Below, in pieces: positions 45,417 to 58,005 of a stretch of 64,000 bases of DNA. The DNA lies in NCBI GenBank assembly GCA_021805725.1, contig JAJZEH010000037.1, forward strand, positions 114,101 through 178,100, read 5' to 3'. Within the stretch, counting starts at the first letter, position 1. Every line of letters begins with the position of its first letter. The position numbers were made by a program, and so were the translations under genes. The stretch is from Pseudomonadota bacterium. Lineage in GTDB: Bacteria > Pseudomonadota > Gammaproteobacteria > Burkholderiales > Ferrovaceae. The notes under the pieces were generated by a model. The model searched no databases, was not told where the DNA came from, and worked only from the letters and a program-made list of their open reading frames with translations.

Positions 45417-46292
45417 ATGGGGCTGCTCACCACTTATCTACTGACCGCTATCGCCGCGATTTTCTGGGGGGCCAACTTCAACCTGGCAAAGCCCGTGGTT
45501 GCAGAAATGCATCCCTACGTAGCGGGAGCCAGCCGCTACCTGATGGCTGCGGCAATCATGCTGGTCATCACCCAATTCCGGAGGGAACGCATTCCACTGC
45601 GCCATTTAAGGGTGTATGTGATTCTGGGACTGATGGGCGTGTTTGGCTTTAACCTGTTCTTCTTCCTGGGAATGCAGAGCACAACGGCCACCAATGGCGC
45701 CCTGATCATGGCAGTCAATCCATTGCTGACCAGCTTGCTGGCTTATGTTTTTTTGCAACAACAGCCCAGTTACCGTCAAATAGTAGGCTTCCCCATCGGT
45801 GTGATCGGTGTGGGGATCGTTGTGTTGGGAGCAGGCGCACATGTGCACGTGTCCAGGGGCGACTTGCTGATCTTTGCCGCAAACCTGAGCTGGGCTTTCT
45901 ACACGGTCTTTGCACGCAAGCTGATGCCCACGGACACCAGTGGTATCGCCAGTGCTACGGGTATCATGATCATCGGTGCCTTGGCCCTCACCGCGGTGGC
46001 ATTGATCAGTGGTGAGTCGTTCGTCATTCCTAGTTGGCATGCGGGCAGTGCATTGCTGCTGATGACCATAGGGGGAGGCGTGATGGCCTATTTGTTCTGG
46101 AATGCCAGCATCGCCAGGCTTGGTGCGTCTCAGGCGGCAATTTTTCTGAATCTGGTACCGGTGGCTTCGCTGGCGATTGCCGCGTTTGAAGGCATTCCTC
46201 CCACACAGACCCAGCTGCTGGGGGGAGCATTGGTCATCGGTGCAGTGACCTTTGCATCTTTGCCCGTACGATCATCCGCCCAGGCCCGGTAA
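45417..46292 (+). CDS. DMT-superfamily (EamA) transporter
   Basis: 291 residues, ten hydrophobic helices in two EamA repeats (AIAAIFWGANFNLAKPV near the start; LLIFAANLSWAFYTVFARKL at mid-length). It is an inner-membrane metabolite exporter or importer of unknown substrate. The ATG at 45417 has AAGGAAT just upstream and is preferred over 45402. Confidence 0.87.
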   Translation: MGLLTTYLLTAIAAIFWGANFNLAKPVVAEMHPYVAGASRYLMAAAIMLVITQFRRERIPLRHLRVYVILGLMGVFGFNLFFFLGMQSTTATNGALIMAVNPLLTSLLAYVFLQQQPSYRQIVGFPIGVIGVGIVVLGAGAHVHVSRGDLLIFAANLSWAFYTVFARKLMPTDTSGIASATGIMIIGALALTAVALISGESFVIPSWHAGSALLLMTIGGGVMAYLFWNASIARLGASQAAIFLNLVPVASLAIAAFEGIPPTQTQLLGGALVIGAVTFASLPVRSSAQAR

Positions 46293-46365
46293 TCCCGATG
46301 GGTCGGTACCTGTTGTGTGGGTGGTGATATACCTTGTTACCGCGTCCTAAGTTATAGTCCTGAAA

Positions 46366-48327
46366 ATGACCGAAACATCCGAGTTCTCATCCTCACAGAA
46401 CGCGTACGCCACGTCCTATGTTTTATTGCGAGACGAGGGCGTATTCATCAGCCTGCCAAATGTTCCATCCCAGGAGGTGCTGCGAGAATTCGCAGACCGG
46501 GTGATGGCCAAGGGGTCCTATTTCGTAGGGCTCGATTATCCCGTTTTCATGGAACTGCTCTATGGGCATGAGCCCCTGGCATCCATAGGAAAAGGCAAGG
46601 GCGAGGTCAAAATTGCCACCAGCATTGCTATTTTTCCAGCTGATCGCCAAGGGTTGTACAAAGGGCTCAAAATCGAGAAGCGGGGAGATCTTGCGGAATA
46701 CCTTTTCGAGCCGGTTTTTACCGAAGTCGAAAGGAATGAACCGGTTTATGGACTCCCGGATAAAGATGGCGTTGCTCCCATCGTCAAATACCGCTTGAGC
46801 ACCTTACAGATACCCGCCAGGATCAACTTCGACGAGTTCGTCGCCAGTCTTTGGCTGAAGGGACTGCGGTTCGGGATTGATGAAAAGGCCGTTCGGGATG
46901 CGATAAAAACAGAAATGACCGGTAGAATCAACGTCGCGTTCCAACGCCTGCCAACCGACAGCACGGATGCCGGGGTCAAGGAGGAAAGCGACCGCCTGCA
47001 TCAGGACAGATCCCCGCTCATCCTCCCAAACGGGCGGGTTGACATTCGTAAGGCAAAAAACCGGTTTCCCCAAGTCAGCAACAACACGATGTTGCTGCGA
47101 AAAATTCCCCGTCGCATTGGCTATCCCGGGTATCGCGTCACAGGTGTTGTGATCGAACCGCGTCAGCCGCAGGATATCCGTCTGGAAACCCTGGCTGGCG
47201 AAGGCACAAGAATTGATCACACCGCCACGGGCGAGGTGTTGATGGCCAGTCGGGATGGCTTTCTGAGCGTTGACCTGCAAACTGGCCAGATATGCATTTC
47301 CACCAAAATTGAGAATCGCGAAGGGGTCAGCATCAAATCGACCGGGGGTGACATCAGCCTCGAAGTGAAGGATTTCACCGAACATGGCGAGGTCCAGGAA
47401 AAACGGGTGGTTGAAGGGGTCAATTTGACCTTTAATTCTTCCGTGTTTGGAACGGTCATTTCACGCAATGGTACCATCCAGATCAATGGCAATCTTTCCG
47501 GTGGCCGCGCCCAAGCCTTCAATGGCAACATCAGCATCAAGCACAAGGCCATCAATTCCAGGATTGAAGCCCTTGAAGGGGAGATCCATCTTGAAATCGC
47601 CGAGGAATGCACGATCGTTGGAAACAAGGTCACTGTCGCGCGTGCAGTGAACTGCGAGATTGTTGGCGAGACCCTGCAGATCGGTCTGGTCGAAGGGTGC
47701 GCCGTTGCCGGGAATGTCGTCCGCATCGAAACCTCAACCAACCGAAAGTTCAATGAAACCATCATTTCCCTCATATTGCCTGACCTTCAGGCTATGGATC
47801 GCCAACTTTCCGATGCCCGGGCGCGTCTGGCGCAGATGCAACAGGATCTCAATCTCAAATACCGGAAACTCGTCGAAACCCAATCCAACGATGGATTTGC
47901 CAATTATCTGACCCTGAAGGAAAAGATCGAGGCAGGTACGGTGCAGCTGTCCGCCGAACAGCAGGAGGGTTGGGGCAAGCTGGTGGCCCGGTACGCCCCG
48001 CTGCTACAAGGAACAGAGGACCTGACGAAGAGGCTTCAGGATTTGAAAGCAGAATTACTCGTCATGGAGACGCAGCGGGAAACTGCGGGAACAACCGAGC
48101 GGTGCCATGTCAAAAGCGTCATTGGCGACACCGTGGTGCAAAAAGTCGTTTCAGAGAGTGGGCTTGCCGCGTATTACAAGCGGTCGGGGCAGCAACTCGG
48201 GGTCGTGCTGCGGCAGGTCAAAGAAGGGGGCAGCCTGATCTTTTCCGGGAAACATGGCGATATCAACTATTCATCTCAACAGGATACAGGTTTTCGGAAA
48301 AGTGCCGTGAGCAACTCAGAAAACTAG
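46366..48327 (+). CDS. FapA-type (DUF342) protein, orphan
   Basis: 653 residues. The central region is a right-handed beta-helix of short repeats (e.g. GTVISRNGTIQINGNLSGG and INSRIEALEGEIHLEIAEECTIVG) characteristic of FapA/DUF342, followed by a coiled coil (DRQLSDARARLAQMQQDLNLKYRKL). In flagellated bacteria FapA is tied to flagellar assembly or polar localisation, but no flagellar gene lies near. The flavin-reductase-like gene follows after 16 nt. Confidence 0.85.
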   Translation: MTETSEFSSSQNAYATSYVLLRDEGVFISLPNVPSQEVLREFADRVMAKGSYFVGLDYPVFMELLYGHEPLASIGKGKGEVKIATSIAIFPADRQGLYKGLKIEKRGDLAEYLFEPVFTEVERNEPVYGLPDKDGVAPIVKYRLSTLQIPARINFDEFVASLWLKGLRFGIDEKAVRDAIKTEMTGRINVAFQRLPTDSTDAGVKEESDRLHQDRSPLILPNGRVDIRKAKNRFPQVSNNTMLLRKIPRRIGYPGYRVTGVVIEPRQPQDIRLETLAGEGTRIDHTATGEVLMASRDGFLSVDLQTGQICISTKIENREGVSIKSTGGDISLEVKDFTEHGEVQEKRVVEGVNLTFNSSVFGTVISRNGTIQINGNLSGGRAQAFNGNISIKHKAINSRIEALEGEIHLEIAEECTIVGNKVTVARAVNCEIVGETLQIGLVEGCAVAGNVVRIETSTNRKFNETIISLILPDLQAMDRQLSDARARLAQMQQDLNLKYRKLVETQSNDGFANYLTLKEKIEAGTVQLSAEQQEGWGKLVARYAPLLQGTEDLTKRLQDLKAELLVMETQRETAGTTERCHVKSVIGDTVVQKVVSESGLAAYYKRSGQQLGVVLRQVKEGGSLIFSGKHGDINYSSQQDTGFRKSAVSNSEN

Positions 48328-48343
48328 CGTTGGAGCAGTGTTC

Positions 48344-48982
48344 ATGCAAATCGATCCGGCAATCCACTCATCCTCGGACAACTACAAATTATTGACCAAC
48401 CTGGTGGTTCCCCGCCCGATTGCATGGGTTACCAGTCAAAACCAGGAAGGCATCGTCAATCTGGCACCGTTCAGCTTTTTCAATGCAGTTGGCAGCGAGC
48501 CGGTCTATGTCATGATCAGCATAGGCCGGAATGACTCCGGCTCGTCCAAGGACACTGCAGATAATATTCATGCGAATGGCGAATTTGTCGTCAATCTGGT
48601 GACTGAAGATTTATTTGATGCCATGAATGTCTCAGCGGCCGACTTTCCGTCAGGACAGAGCGAACTGGAGGCAACACACCTGCACGCTGCACCCTCGATT
48701 CGCATCAAGACGCCGCGCGTGGCGGAGGCGCAGGCCAGCCTTGAATGCAAACTTTACAGCGCGCAACCGATTGGCGCCAACATGCTGTTTATCGGAGAAG
48801 TAGTCATGTTTCATGTGGATGATCACTTGATAGGGCCGCGTTTGCACGTCAATGGTTTTGCCCCCATTGGCAGGATGGGGTCACCCTCGGTTTATTGCCG
48901 AACCACGGACCGATTCGATGCTCCGAGAATTTCATACGCACAATGGCTCGGTGGCAAGAACGATAAAAAAACCGCCTCGTAA
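48344..48982 (+). CDS. Flavin reductase family (FMN-binding split barrel) protein
   Basis: 212 residues. The N-terminal segment LVVPRPIAWVTSQNQEGIVNLAPFSFFN is the family FMN-binding pattern. The PRPIAWV/LAPFSFF subgroup includes reductases of unknown partner. The ATG at 48344 has GGAG 8 nt upstream. Its stop codon lies inside the porin terminator stem. Confidence 0.88.
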   Translation: MQIDPAIHSSSDNYKLLTNLVVPRPIAWVTSQNQEGIVNLAPFSFFNAVGSEPVYVMISIGRNDSGSSKDTADNIHANGEFVVNLVTEDLFDAMNVSAADFPSGQSELEATHLHAAPSIRIKTPRVAEAQASLECKLYSAQPIGANMLFIGEVVMFHVDDHLIGPRLHVNGFAPIGRMGSPSVYCRTTDRFDAPRISYAQWLGGKNDKKTAS

Positions 48983-48990
48983 AGAGGCGG
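48965..48990 (-). terminator. Intrinsic terminator of the porin gene
   Basis: CCGCCTC (48972-48978) and GAGGCGG (48984-48990), 5-nt loop; on the minus strand a run of seven Ts follows. It overlaps the last codons of the opposing flavin-reductase gene. Confidence 0.8.
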
Positions 48991-49032
48991 CGTAAAAATA
49001 CAACTGAGGTCTTGCTGCATGAACAATCTGGG

Positions 49033-50289
49033 TTAGAAGCGGTGACGAATCCCGACCATGGTGGTGGTGTTGCTGGTAGCCACAAAGCCGTTGGACATGC
49101 CCCCTTCCACATTGGAGCCTCCCACTCCAGCATAGACATCGGTGCGTTTCGACAGTTTGTAGTCGGCCACCAGGGAATATGCCTTATAGTCGCCGCTGCA
49201 TGAGCCCTTGCTGTTGTTGGAGCATCCGGTGCCGCTGAAATCGTTCTGGTGAACCAGGTAGTAGGCGCCTGTCAGGTCAAATTCCGGCGTGAAGGCATAG
49301 CGCAGACCTCCAAAGGTCAAATCCAGCTTTTTGCCAGAGGCAGCTGTGGCGCTTTTGGCCGCCAGAGTGTAGCCGCCAATCGTGGAATAGCCCGCACCGC
49401 CATCAGCGGGGGTGGTGTACTCATAGCGCACACGACCGCCCGATAGCGTGGCCGGACCCATAACGTATTTGGCAAACAACCCATAGTCCCTAACATCGGC
49501 AATGGTGCCCTTGAGTCCCGGGTTATTGGGTGACACCCCTAGGCCGTCGTGTTTCATGGCATAGAGGGCATCGAGGGAGAGATTGCCGAAGTCGGTGCCC
49601 AATCCACCCTGCCAGCCTGAATTGGCTGTGTTATTGCCGGCGATGCCGCCGAACTGGTACAGGGCGTCCACGCGAATCCCGTTGAACTTGCCGTTGTACT
49701 TGACGGCATTGTCGAGGCGCGCGTCTTCAGTGAATCCGCCACCTCCGTAGCTGCCATAGTAACCGATGGGGGAGAATGCCTGGGAGCCCTGCTGCGGATC
49801 GTACTTGCCAATATCATCCAGAGCGACCGTATATTGCCGACCTACTGTGAGCGTGCCGGCACTTTTGGAGGAGAGGTAGACCACGCTACGCTGGTTGAAC
49901 AGCTGACCGGCACGGCTGGTGTCGTTACCGGTTGTGGTGTTGGCCGTACCCGTTTGCAGTCCTTTGAGACCATCGGCGAGCGCACCGGAGCCTGGCTCAA
50001 AGCCACCCTCCAGCTGGAAGCCGGCGGTCAGGTCCGGGCTGATGTTTTCAGAACCCTTGAATCCCAGGAAGGATTGGCTCAGACCGTTGGAGGTAACGCT
50101 GGTGATTGACTTGTTGCTGCTCTTTGGATTGATCACGTAGGGCAGGGGGGCAGGAGCCGAACCATCGATGTTTTGTCCATTGCTTACATTTGCGATGCCG
50201 ATATCAATGACGCCATAAAGTGTGACATCCGCGTGTGCCATACCCGCAACAACAGTCATGGACATCATTGCCAAGAACTTTTTTTTCAT
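49033..50289 (-). CDS. Gram-negative general porin (betaproteobacterial type)
   Basis: 418 residues. A signal peptide (FLAMMSMTVVAGMAHA) is followed by DVTLYGVIDIGI, the classic first strand of betaproteobacterial porins. There are internal loops with VYLSSKSAGTLTVGRQYT and a terminal strand ending VGIRHRF with the C-terminal Phe needed for BAM assembly. Trimeric outer-membrane diffusion pore. GGAGTGAGG lies just before the ATG. Its promoter region contains a separate RNA unit. Confidence 0.93.
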   Translation of the reverse strand: MKKKFLAMMSMTVVAGMAHADVTLYGVIDIGIANVSNGQNIDGSAPAPLPYVINPKSSNKSITSVTSNGLSQSFLGFKGSENISPDLTAGFQLEGGFEPGSGALADGLKGLQTGTANTTTGNDTSRAGQLFNQRSVVYLSSKSAGTLTVGRQYTVALDDIGKYDPQQGSQAFSPIGYYGSYGGGGFTEDARLDNAVKYNGKFNGIRVDALYQFGGIAGNNTANSGWQGGLGTDFGNLSLDALYAMKHDGLGVSPNNPGLKGTIADVRDYGLFAKYVMGPATLSGGRVRYEYTTPADGGAGYSTIGGYTLAAKSATAASGKKLDLTFGGLRYAFTPEFDLTGAYYLVHQNDFSGTGCSNNSKGSCSGDYKAYSLVADYKLSKRTDVYAGVGGSNVEGGMSNGFVATSNTTTMVGIRHRF

Positions 50290-50307
50290 TGCCTCACTCC
50301 GTATATT

Positions 50308-50337
50308 TATATAATTTTTGCTCTTCAGTTTTGTAAA
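50308..50337 (-). promoter_or_regulatory. Proximal promoter of the porin gene
   Basis: On the minus strand TTTACA (50337-50332) and TATATA (50313-50308) are 18 bp apart. They predict a start about 10-15 nt before the Shine-Dalgarno, i.e. a short leader that would exclude the upstream RNA and its terminator. Confidence 0.45.
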
Positions 50338-50356
50338 CCAAAGGCTTAACTATCTG

Positions 50357-50455
50357 AAAAAAAACCGGAAACAGGAGAAATAAGGGGGGAGCTCCTGTTA
50401 TCCGGCCTCGTACTTTTGCAACATGATGCAAAAGTAACAAGATGTAACAAATAGT
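50357..50455 (-). ncRNA. Candidate small RNA or attenuated porin leader
   Basis: Minus-strand unit of about 95-100 nt. Hairpin 1: perfect 10-bp arms TACTTTTGCA and TGCAAAAGTA (50411-50436) with a 6-nt loop. Hairpin 2: a 13-bp stem with one bulge (50365-50377 with 50392-50405) and a 14-nt C-rich loop containing CTCCCCCC, followed by eight Ts (50364-50357), a textbook intrinsic terminator. A promoter lies just upstream (50462-50490). It sits between the mdh terminators and the porin promoter. It contains no open frame with a ribosome binding site that I can see. It could be an independent sRNA or a premature-termination leader of the porin. Confidence 0.55.
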
Positions 50456-50461
50456 AAGCAA

Positions 50462-50490
50462 ACAATAATAGTTGTATATATATGTGTCAA
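50462..50490 (-). promoter_or_regulatory. Sigma-70 promoter of the candidate small RNA
   Basis: On the minus strand a perfect -35 TTGACA (50490-50485), a 17-bp spacer and -10 TATTGT (50467-50462). The predicted start is near 50455. Confidence 0.6.
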
Positions 50491-50519
50491 TACAGTGACA
50501 GCACTATTTCTGCAAGACG

Positions 50520-50543
50520 AAAAAAAACCACCTGCAGTGGTGG
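50520..50543 (-). terminator. Second terminator downstream of mdh
   Basis: CCACC (50528-50532) / GGTGG (50539-50543) with a 6-nt loop; on the minus strand eight Ts follow. Backs up the terminator at 50551-50588. Confidence 0.7.
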
Positions 50544-50550
50544 CTTTGCA

Positions 50551-50588
50551 ACAAAACAAAAGGGGGTCAGGCTTTTGGCCTGCCCCCT
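50551..50588 (-). terminator. First terminator downstream of mdh
   Basis: The stem pairs GGGGG and CAGGC with GCCTG and CCCCC (50562-50587, one bulged T). On the minus strand it is followed by TTTTGTTTTG. 26 nt after the mdh stop. Confidence 0.8.
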
Positions 50589-50613
50589 TCCTTTTTTCTT
50601 CCTCTCTCCCTTA

Positions 50614-51597
50614 CTAGCCCAATAAATGGGTTATTGCATTTCGCTCTTCTAAAAGTTCATCATGCGTGGCCTTGATGCGGACCTTGCTGAATTCGCTGAT
50701 CGACAATCCCTGCACGATACTATATTTACCGCCAGAGCAGGTAACGGGGTAGCCAAACAGCACGCCTTCGGGAATGCCGTAGCTGCCGTCAGAAGGAATG
50801 CCCATCGTCACCCAGTCGCCAGCGGAGGTGCCATGCACCCAATCGCGGATGTGGTTCATCGCGGCATTGGCTGCCGAGGCTGCCGAGGACAATCCGCGAG
50901 CTTCGATGATGGCGGCGCCACGCTTCTGCACCGTGGGGATGAAGGTGCTTTCAACCCAAGCCTGATCATTGATGAGGCGCGATACCGCTTGCCCATCCAC
51001 TTCGGCATGGTAAAGGTCGGGGTACTGGGTGGCGGAATGATTGCCCCAGATGATCACTTTCTTCACGCTCGAGACGGGCTTGCCGAGTTTTGTGCCAATT
51101 TGCGACAGGGCGCGATTGTGATCCAGTCGCATCATGGCGCTGAAGTTGGCTGGTTTGAGTTCCGGCGCGTTTTTCATGGCGATGAGGCAGTTGGTGTTGG
51201 CAGGATTTCCCACGACCAGCACCTTGACGTCGCGGCTTGCCACTTCGGAGAGGGCTCGACCCTGTTCCGTGAAGATGGCCCCGTTCATTTCCAGCAAGTC
51301 CTTGCGCTCCATACCCTTGGTGCGGGGGCGGCTGCCCACCAGCAGGGCCACGTCGGCGTCCTTGAAGGCCACTCGGACGTCATCGGTGACGATGACGTCC
51401 TGCAGCAGGGGAAACGCGCAATCATCGAGCTCCATCACCACCCCGCGTACTACGGGTAGCGATGGGGTGATATCGAACAATTGCAGGATGACAGGCTGGT
51501 CTGGGCCCAGCATTTCGCCGCTGGCAATTCGAAACAGCAGGCTGTAGCCGATCTGGCCTCCGGAGCCGGTGACTGCAACACGCATTGCTTTTTTCAT
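50614..51597 (-). CDS. mdh: Malate dehydrogenase
   Basis: 327 residues, the cytosolic-type (group 1) NAD malate dehydrogenase common in betaproteobacteria. N-terminal [15 protein letters not shown] nucleotide-binding loop, substrate loop [14 protein letters not shown] with Arg residues, and catalytic His in [13 protein letters not shown]. Oxidises malate to oxaloacetate. Last gene of prpBCD-acnA-mdh, 26 nt after acnA; it supplies the oxaloacetate used by PrpC. Confidence 0.96.
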   Translation of the reverse strand: MKKAMRVAVTGSGGQIGYSLLFRIASGEMLGPDQPVILQLFDITPSLPVVRGVVMELDDCAFPLLQDVIVTDDVRVAFKDADVALLVGSRPRTKGMERKDLLEMNGAIFTEQGRALSEVASRDVKVLVVGNPANTNCLIAMKNAPELKPANFSAMMRLDHNRALSQIGTKLGKPVSSVKKVIIWGNHSATQYPDLYHAEVDGQAVSRLINDQAWVESTFIPTVQKRGAAIIEARGLSSAASAANAAMNHIRDWVHGTSAGDWVTMGIPSDGSYGIPEGVLFGYPVTCSGGKYSIVQGLSISEFSKVRIKATHDELLEERNAITHLLG

Positions 51598-51623
51598 GGA
51601 ATCAATCTCCTGGGGGTAAATAA

Positions 51624-54308
<2,685 letters not shown>

Positions 54309-54328
54309 AAAACTCTCCCAAAAACCAC

Positions 54329-55771
54329 TTAGATGACGAACAGGTCAACGAACGCGTTGACCGGAGTATTTTCCAGGCGCGATTGATCCAGCGCGAGGGC
54401 CAGAATGGCCTGCTGCTGCTTCGCCGGAAAACGGCGCGCCAGGTTGGTTCGGAACTTGGCTTCGAGATGCGGAATGCCCTCGGCACGGCGACGGCGGTGG
54501 CCGATGGGGTATTCCACGGCGACCTGCCCGGTCTTGCTACCATCCTTGAAGAAGACCTGGATGGCATTGGCGATGGACCGCTTGTCCGGATCGTGATATT
54601 CCTTGCTGAAGCGTGCTTCTTCAATGCAGGTCATCTTGCCCCGCAGGGTGTCGATGCGCGGATCACCCGCCACATCGTCTTCGTAGTCGGCGGCGGTCAG
54701 GCGACCAAAGATCATGCCGATGGCGGTCATATACTGAATGCAGTGATCGCGATCGGCGGGGTTGTTGAGCGGACCACTTTTGTCAATGATGCGGATTGCC
54801 GACTCATGGGTGGTAATGACCACTTTCTCGATGTCATCGAGGCGGTCCCTGACCTGTGGGTGCAGCTTGAGCGCGCACTCCACTGCAGTCTGGGCGTGGA
54901 ACTCGGCCGGGAAGGAAATCTTGAACAGCACGTTTTCCATGACATAGCTGCCATAGGGACGCTGGAACTTGAAGGGCTGCCCCTTGAACAGCACGTCGTA
55001 AAACCCCCAGGTTTTGGCGGTCAGCACTGAGGGATACCCCATTTCTCCCTTCTGTGCCATCAGGGCAAGACGCACGGCTCTGCTGGTGGCGTCGCCCGCC
55101 GCCCATGATTTGCGCGAACCGGTATTGGGGGCATGGCGGTAAGTGCGCAGGCTCTGACCATCCACCCAGGCCAATGACACGGCATTGACGATTTCGTCGA
55201 AGGAAAGCTCCAGCATCTTCGCCACGACCGCCGTGGAGGCCACCTTGACCAGCACTACGTGATCGAGCCCCACGCGGTTGAAGCTGTTTTCCAGTGCAAG
55301 CACGCCCTGGATTTCGTGGGCCTTGATCATGGCCTCCAGTACTGTGCGCATGGAGAGCGGTGTCTTGCCCTCAGCCACGCGGTTGCGGGAGAGCCAGTCG
55401 GCCACTGCCAGAATGCCACCCAGGTTGTCGGAAGGGTGACCCCATTCCGCTGCAAGCCAGGTGTCATTGAAGTCCAGCCAGCGAATCATGCAGCCAATGT
55501 TGAAGGCGGCGTGAACGGGATCCAGCTGAAACTGGGTGCCCGGAATTTTGGCGCCGTTGGGAACCACGGTGCCGGGCACGATGGGCCCCATCAGCTTGGT
55601 GCAGGCGGGATAGGACAGTGCTTCCAGACCGCAGCCCAGGGTGTCGATCAGACAGTTGCGGGCGGTGGTCAGGGCTTCCTGCGAGTCGATGCGATATTCA
55701 TCGACATAGCGGGCAATGTCCACCAGGACCTGGTCGGGTGCGGGGCGTACATTGGAGATGGGTGCGGACAT
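54329..55771 (-). CDS. prpD: 2-methylcitrate dehydratase PrpD
   Basis: 480 residues, full-length PrpD without a leader. Family landmarks: [31 protein letters not shown] near residues 90-125 and [21 protein letters not shown]. Dehydrates 2-methylcitrate to 2-methyl-cis-aconitate. AGGAG lies just before the ATG. Between prpC (25-nt gap) and acnA. Confidence 0.95.
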   Translation of the reverse strand: MSAPISNVRPAPDQVLVDIARYVDEYRIDSQEALTTARNCLIDTLGCGLEALSYPACTKLMGPIVPGTVVPNGAKIPGTQFQLDPVHAAFNIGCMIRWLDFNDTWLAAEWGHPSDNLGGILAVADWLSRNRVAEGKTPLSMRTVLEAMIKAHEIQGVLALENSFNRVGLDHVVLVKVASTAVVAKMLELSFDEIVNAVSLAWVDGQSLRTYRHAPNTGSRKSWAAGDATSRAVRLALMAQKGEMGYPSVLTAKTWGFYDVLFKGQPFKFQRPYGSYVMENVLFKISFPAEFHAQTAVECALKLHPQVRDRLDDIEKVVITTHESAIRIIDKSGPLNNPADRDHCIQYMTAIGMIFGRLTAADYEDDVAGDPRIDTLRGKMTCIEEARFSKEYHDPDKRSIANAIQVFFKDGSKTGQVAVEYPIGHRRRRAEGIPHLEAKFRTNLARRFPAKQQQAILALALDQSRLENTPVNAFVDLFVI

Positions 55772-55796
55772 GGGGGCTCCTGAAAGAGGGGTAATT

Positions 55797-56951
55797 TTAG
55801 CGCAGGTCGATGGGAACGAAGGCCCGGGGCTCCGGACCGGTGTAATTGGCGCTGGGCCGGATGATCTTGTTGTCCTGGCGCTGCTCTATGGCATGGGCTG
55901 ACCAGCCGCTGGTGCGGGCAATGACGAAGAGCGGGGTGAACAACAGGGTGGGTACTCCCATCATGTGGTAGCTCGAAGCGCTGTACCAGTCCAGGTTGGG
56001 GAACATTTTCTTTTCGTCCCACATCACGCTTTCAATGCGCTCCGAAATGTCGAAGAGCGTCATGTAGCCTGCTTCTGAGCAGAGGCTGCGCGAAATCTCC
56101 TTGATGATCTGGTTGCGCGGGTCACCGATGGTGTAAACAGGGTGCCCGAAGCCGATCACGATTTCCTTGGCCGCCATGCGGCGACGAATGTCGGCTTCAG
56201 CCTGGTCGGCCGTATGGTAGCGGCGGATGATGTCCATCGCCACCTCGTTGGCACCTCCATGTTTGGGACCGCGCAGGGCTCCAATCCCCGAAGTGATGCA
56301 GGAATACATGTCCGAGAGAGTGCCAGAGGTGACCCGTGCGGCAAAAGTGGATGCGTTGAACTCGTGCTCGGCGTACAGGATCAATGAGGTGTCAAGCGCC
56401 TTTTCATGGCTCTTCGACGGCGCCTTGCCGTGCAGCAGGTGCAGGAAATGGCCTGCGATCGTCTCGTCGTCGGTTTCCACGTCAATGGCAATGCCGGAAT
56501 GGGAATAGTGGTACCAGTACAGCAGCATGGAGCCGAAGGAGGCCATCAGGCGGTCGGCGATGTCGCGCGCGCCGCTCAGGTTATGGTCATCCTTTTCAGG
56601 CAGAACCGTGCCCAGCATGGAGCAGCCGGTGCGCAGCACATCCATGGGATGGGCAGCAGCAGGAATTTCCTCCAGCACCGATTGCACGGGAGCGGGCAGG
56701 CCGCGCAGCGCTTTCAGTTTTTTCCGGTAATGGCGCAGTTCGGCATTGCTGGGCAGATGATCGTGAATCAGAAGGTGAGCCACTTCTTCGAAAGTGGCAT
56801 GGCGGGCCAGTTCAAGGATGTCATAGCCGCGGTAGTGCAGGTCATTGCCGCTGCGTCCTACGGTGCAAATGCTGGTATTGCCGGCAGCAACCCCGGATAG
56901 GGCTACGGATTTCTTTGGTTTGGCGGTCATGCCGCTTGTCTCGCTGCTCAT
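55797..56951 (-). CDS. prpC: 2-methylcitrate synthase
   Basis: 384 residues, short citrate-synthase-fold enzyme. The N-terminal [20 protein letters not shown] and catalytic-site segments ([31 protein letters not shown]) mark it as PrpC, as does the prp operon position; GltA at 62243 is the longer hexameric type. Condenses propionyl-CoA with oxaloacetate. Overlaps the prpB end by 4 bp. Confidence 0.95.
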   Translation of the reverse strand: MSSETSGMTAKPKKSVALSGVAAGNTSICTVGRSGNDLHYRGYDILELARHATFEEVAHLLIHDHLPSNAELRHYRKKLKALRGLPAPVQSVLEEIPAAAHPMDVLRTGCSMLGTVLPEKDDHNLSGARDIADRLMASFGSMLLYWYHYSHSGIAIDVETDDETIAGHFLHLLHGKAPSKSHEKALDTSLILYAEHEFNASTFAARVTSGTLSDMYSCITSGIGALRGPKHGGANEVAMDIIRRYHTADQAEADIRRRMAAKEIVIGFGHPVYTIGDPRNQIIKEISRSLCSEAGYMTLFDISERIESVMWDEKKMFPNLDWYSASSYHMMGVPTLLFTPLFVIARTSGWSAHAIEQRQDNKIIRPSANYTGPEPRAFVPIDLR

Positions 56952-57838
56952 GCGTTGTCCTCCCGTGAAAAGAGTTCGTCCAGTTTTTGTTCGTAAGCGT
57001 GATAGTTCAGAAACTCATACAGTTCGGAGCGGGTTTGCATGAGATCCAGCACGCCCTTTTGGGTGCCGTCCCGGCGGATGGCCTGATACACCTTGAGCGC
57101 GGCCGCATTCATGGCACGGTAGGCCCCGCAGCAATACAGCACGATGTCCACTTCGGCGGCAGCAAGCTCCTGCACGCCGTACAGCGGGGTGGCGCCAAAT
57201 TCAGTGATGTTGGCGAGGATGGGGACCCTGACGGCGGCCCGGAACTGGCGATACATGGCGAGATCAGTAACGGCTTCCGGGAAAATCATGTCCGCACCTG
57301 CTTCCACGCAGGCTTGAGCGCGCTCGATGGCGTCATTGAGTCCTTCCACGGCCAGGGCGTCGGTGCGCGCCATGATGACGAAGTCGTCATCGACGCGCGC
57401 ATCCACTGCAGCTTTGACGCGGTCCACCATTTCACCTTGGGAGACGATGGCTTTGCCGGGCCTGTGGCCGCATCGCTTGGTCTGCACCTGATCCTCGATA
57501 TGGATGCCCGCGGCACCCGCCTTGGAGAGCGAGCGCACGGTGCGGGCAATGTTGAAGGCGCCTCCCCAGCCAGTGTCGGCATCAACCAGCAAGGGCAGGG
57601 TGGAGGCGTCGGTAATGCGGCGCACGTCGATGAGCACATCCTCGAGGCTACTGATGCCCAGATCCGGCATGCCCAGCGAGTTGGCTGCAACGCCGCCGCC
57701 CGAAAGATAGATGGCTTTGTAACCCGTGGCTTCGGCCATCCGGGCCGTGTAGGCATTGATGGTGCCGATCAACTGCAATGGTTTTTCAGCAGCGACGGCT
57801 GCCCTGAAGCGGGACCCTGGCGATGGATGTTGTGACAT
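56948..57838 (-). CDS. prpB: 2-methylisocitrate lyase
   Basis: 296 residues, PEP-mutase/isocitrate-lyase fold. The active-site loop KRCGHRPGK contains the catalytic Cys of PrpB; the metal-binding [15 protein letters not shown] and ARTDA segments are present. Splits 2-methylisocitrate into pyruvate and succinate. First gene of the leftward operon, with AGGAGAA before the ATG. Confidence 0.95.
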   Translation of the reverse strand: MSQHPSPGSRFRAAVAAEKPLQLIGTINAYTARMAEATGYKAIYLSGGGVAANSLGMPDLGISSLEDVLIDVRRITDASTLPLLVDADTGWGGAFNIARTVRSLSKAGAAGIHIEDQVQTKRCGHRPGKAIVSQGEMVDRVKAAVDARVDDDFVIMARTDALAVEGLNDAIERAQACVEAGADMIFPEAVTDLAMYRQFRAAVRVPILANITEFGATPLYGVQELAAAEVDIVLYCCGAYRAMNAAALKVYQAIRRDGTQKGVLDLMQTRSELYEFLNYHAYEQKLDELFSREDNA

Positions 57839-57928
57839 GGGTTCTCCTGACCAAAACCGGGTACGACATGGCGCATTTCCCCGGCGACCGAATGATGTTA
57901 AGGTGCTGCCTTCATCATGTCAAGTAAC

Positions 57929-57950
57929 ATATAACTTATATAAGATATAA
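57929..57950. promoter_or_regulatory. Operator-like palindrome between prpB and gntR
   Basis: CTTATATAAG (57935-57944) is a perfect 10-bp palindrome flanked on both sides by ATATAA (57929-57934 and 57945-57950). It lies in the 167-bp divergent region and overlaps TA-rich -10-like sequence on both strands, so a protein bound here could control both operons. The adjacent GntR-family protein is the obvious candidate. Confidence 0.45.
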
Positions 57951-58005
57951 CACAGTGGACAGTCCTAAAATGCACATGATAGACTCGCATCAACATGGAG
58001 ATGAC

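Noticed and set aside
56987..57835. 282-codon plus-strand frame opposite prpB
   Set aside because: prpB has its full active-site signature on the other strand; this is a shadow.
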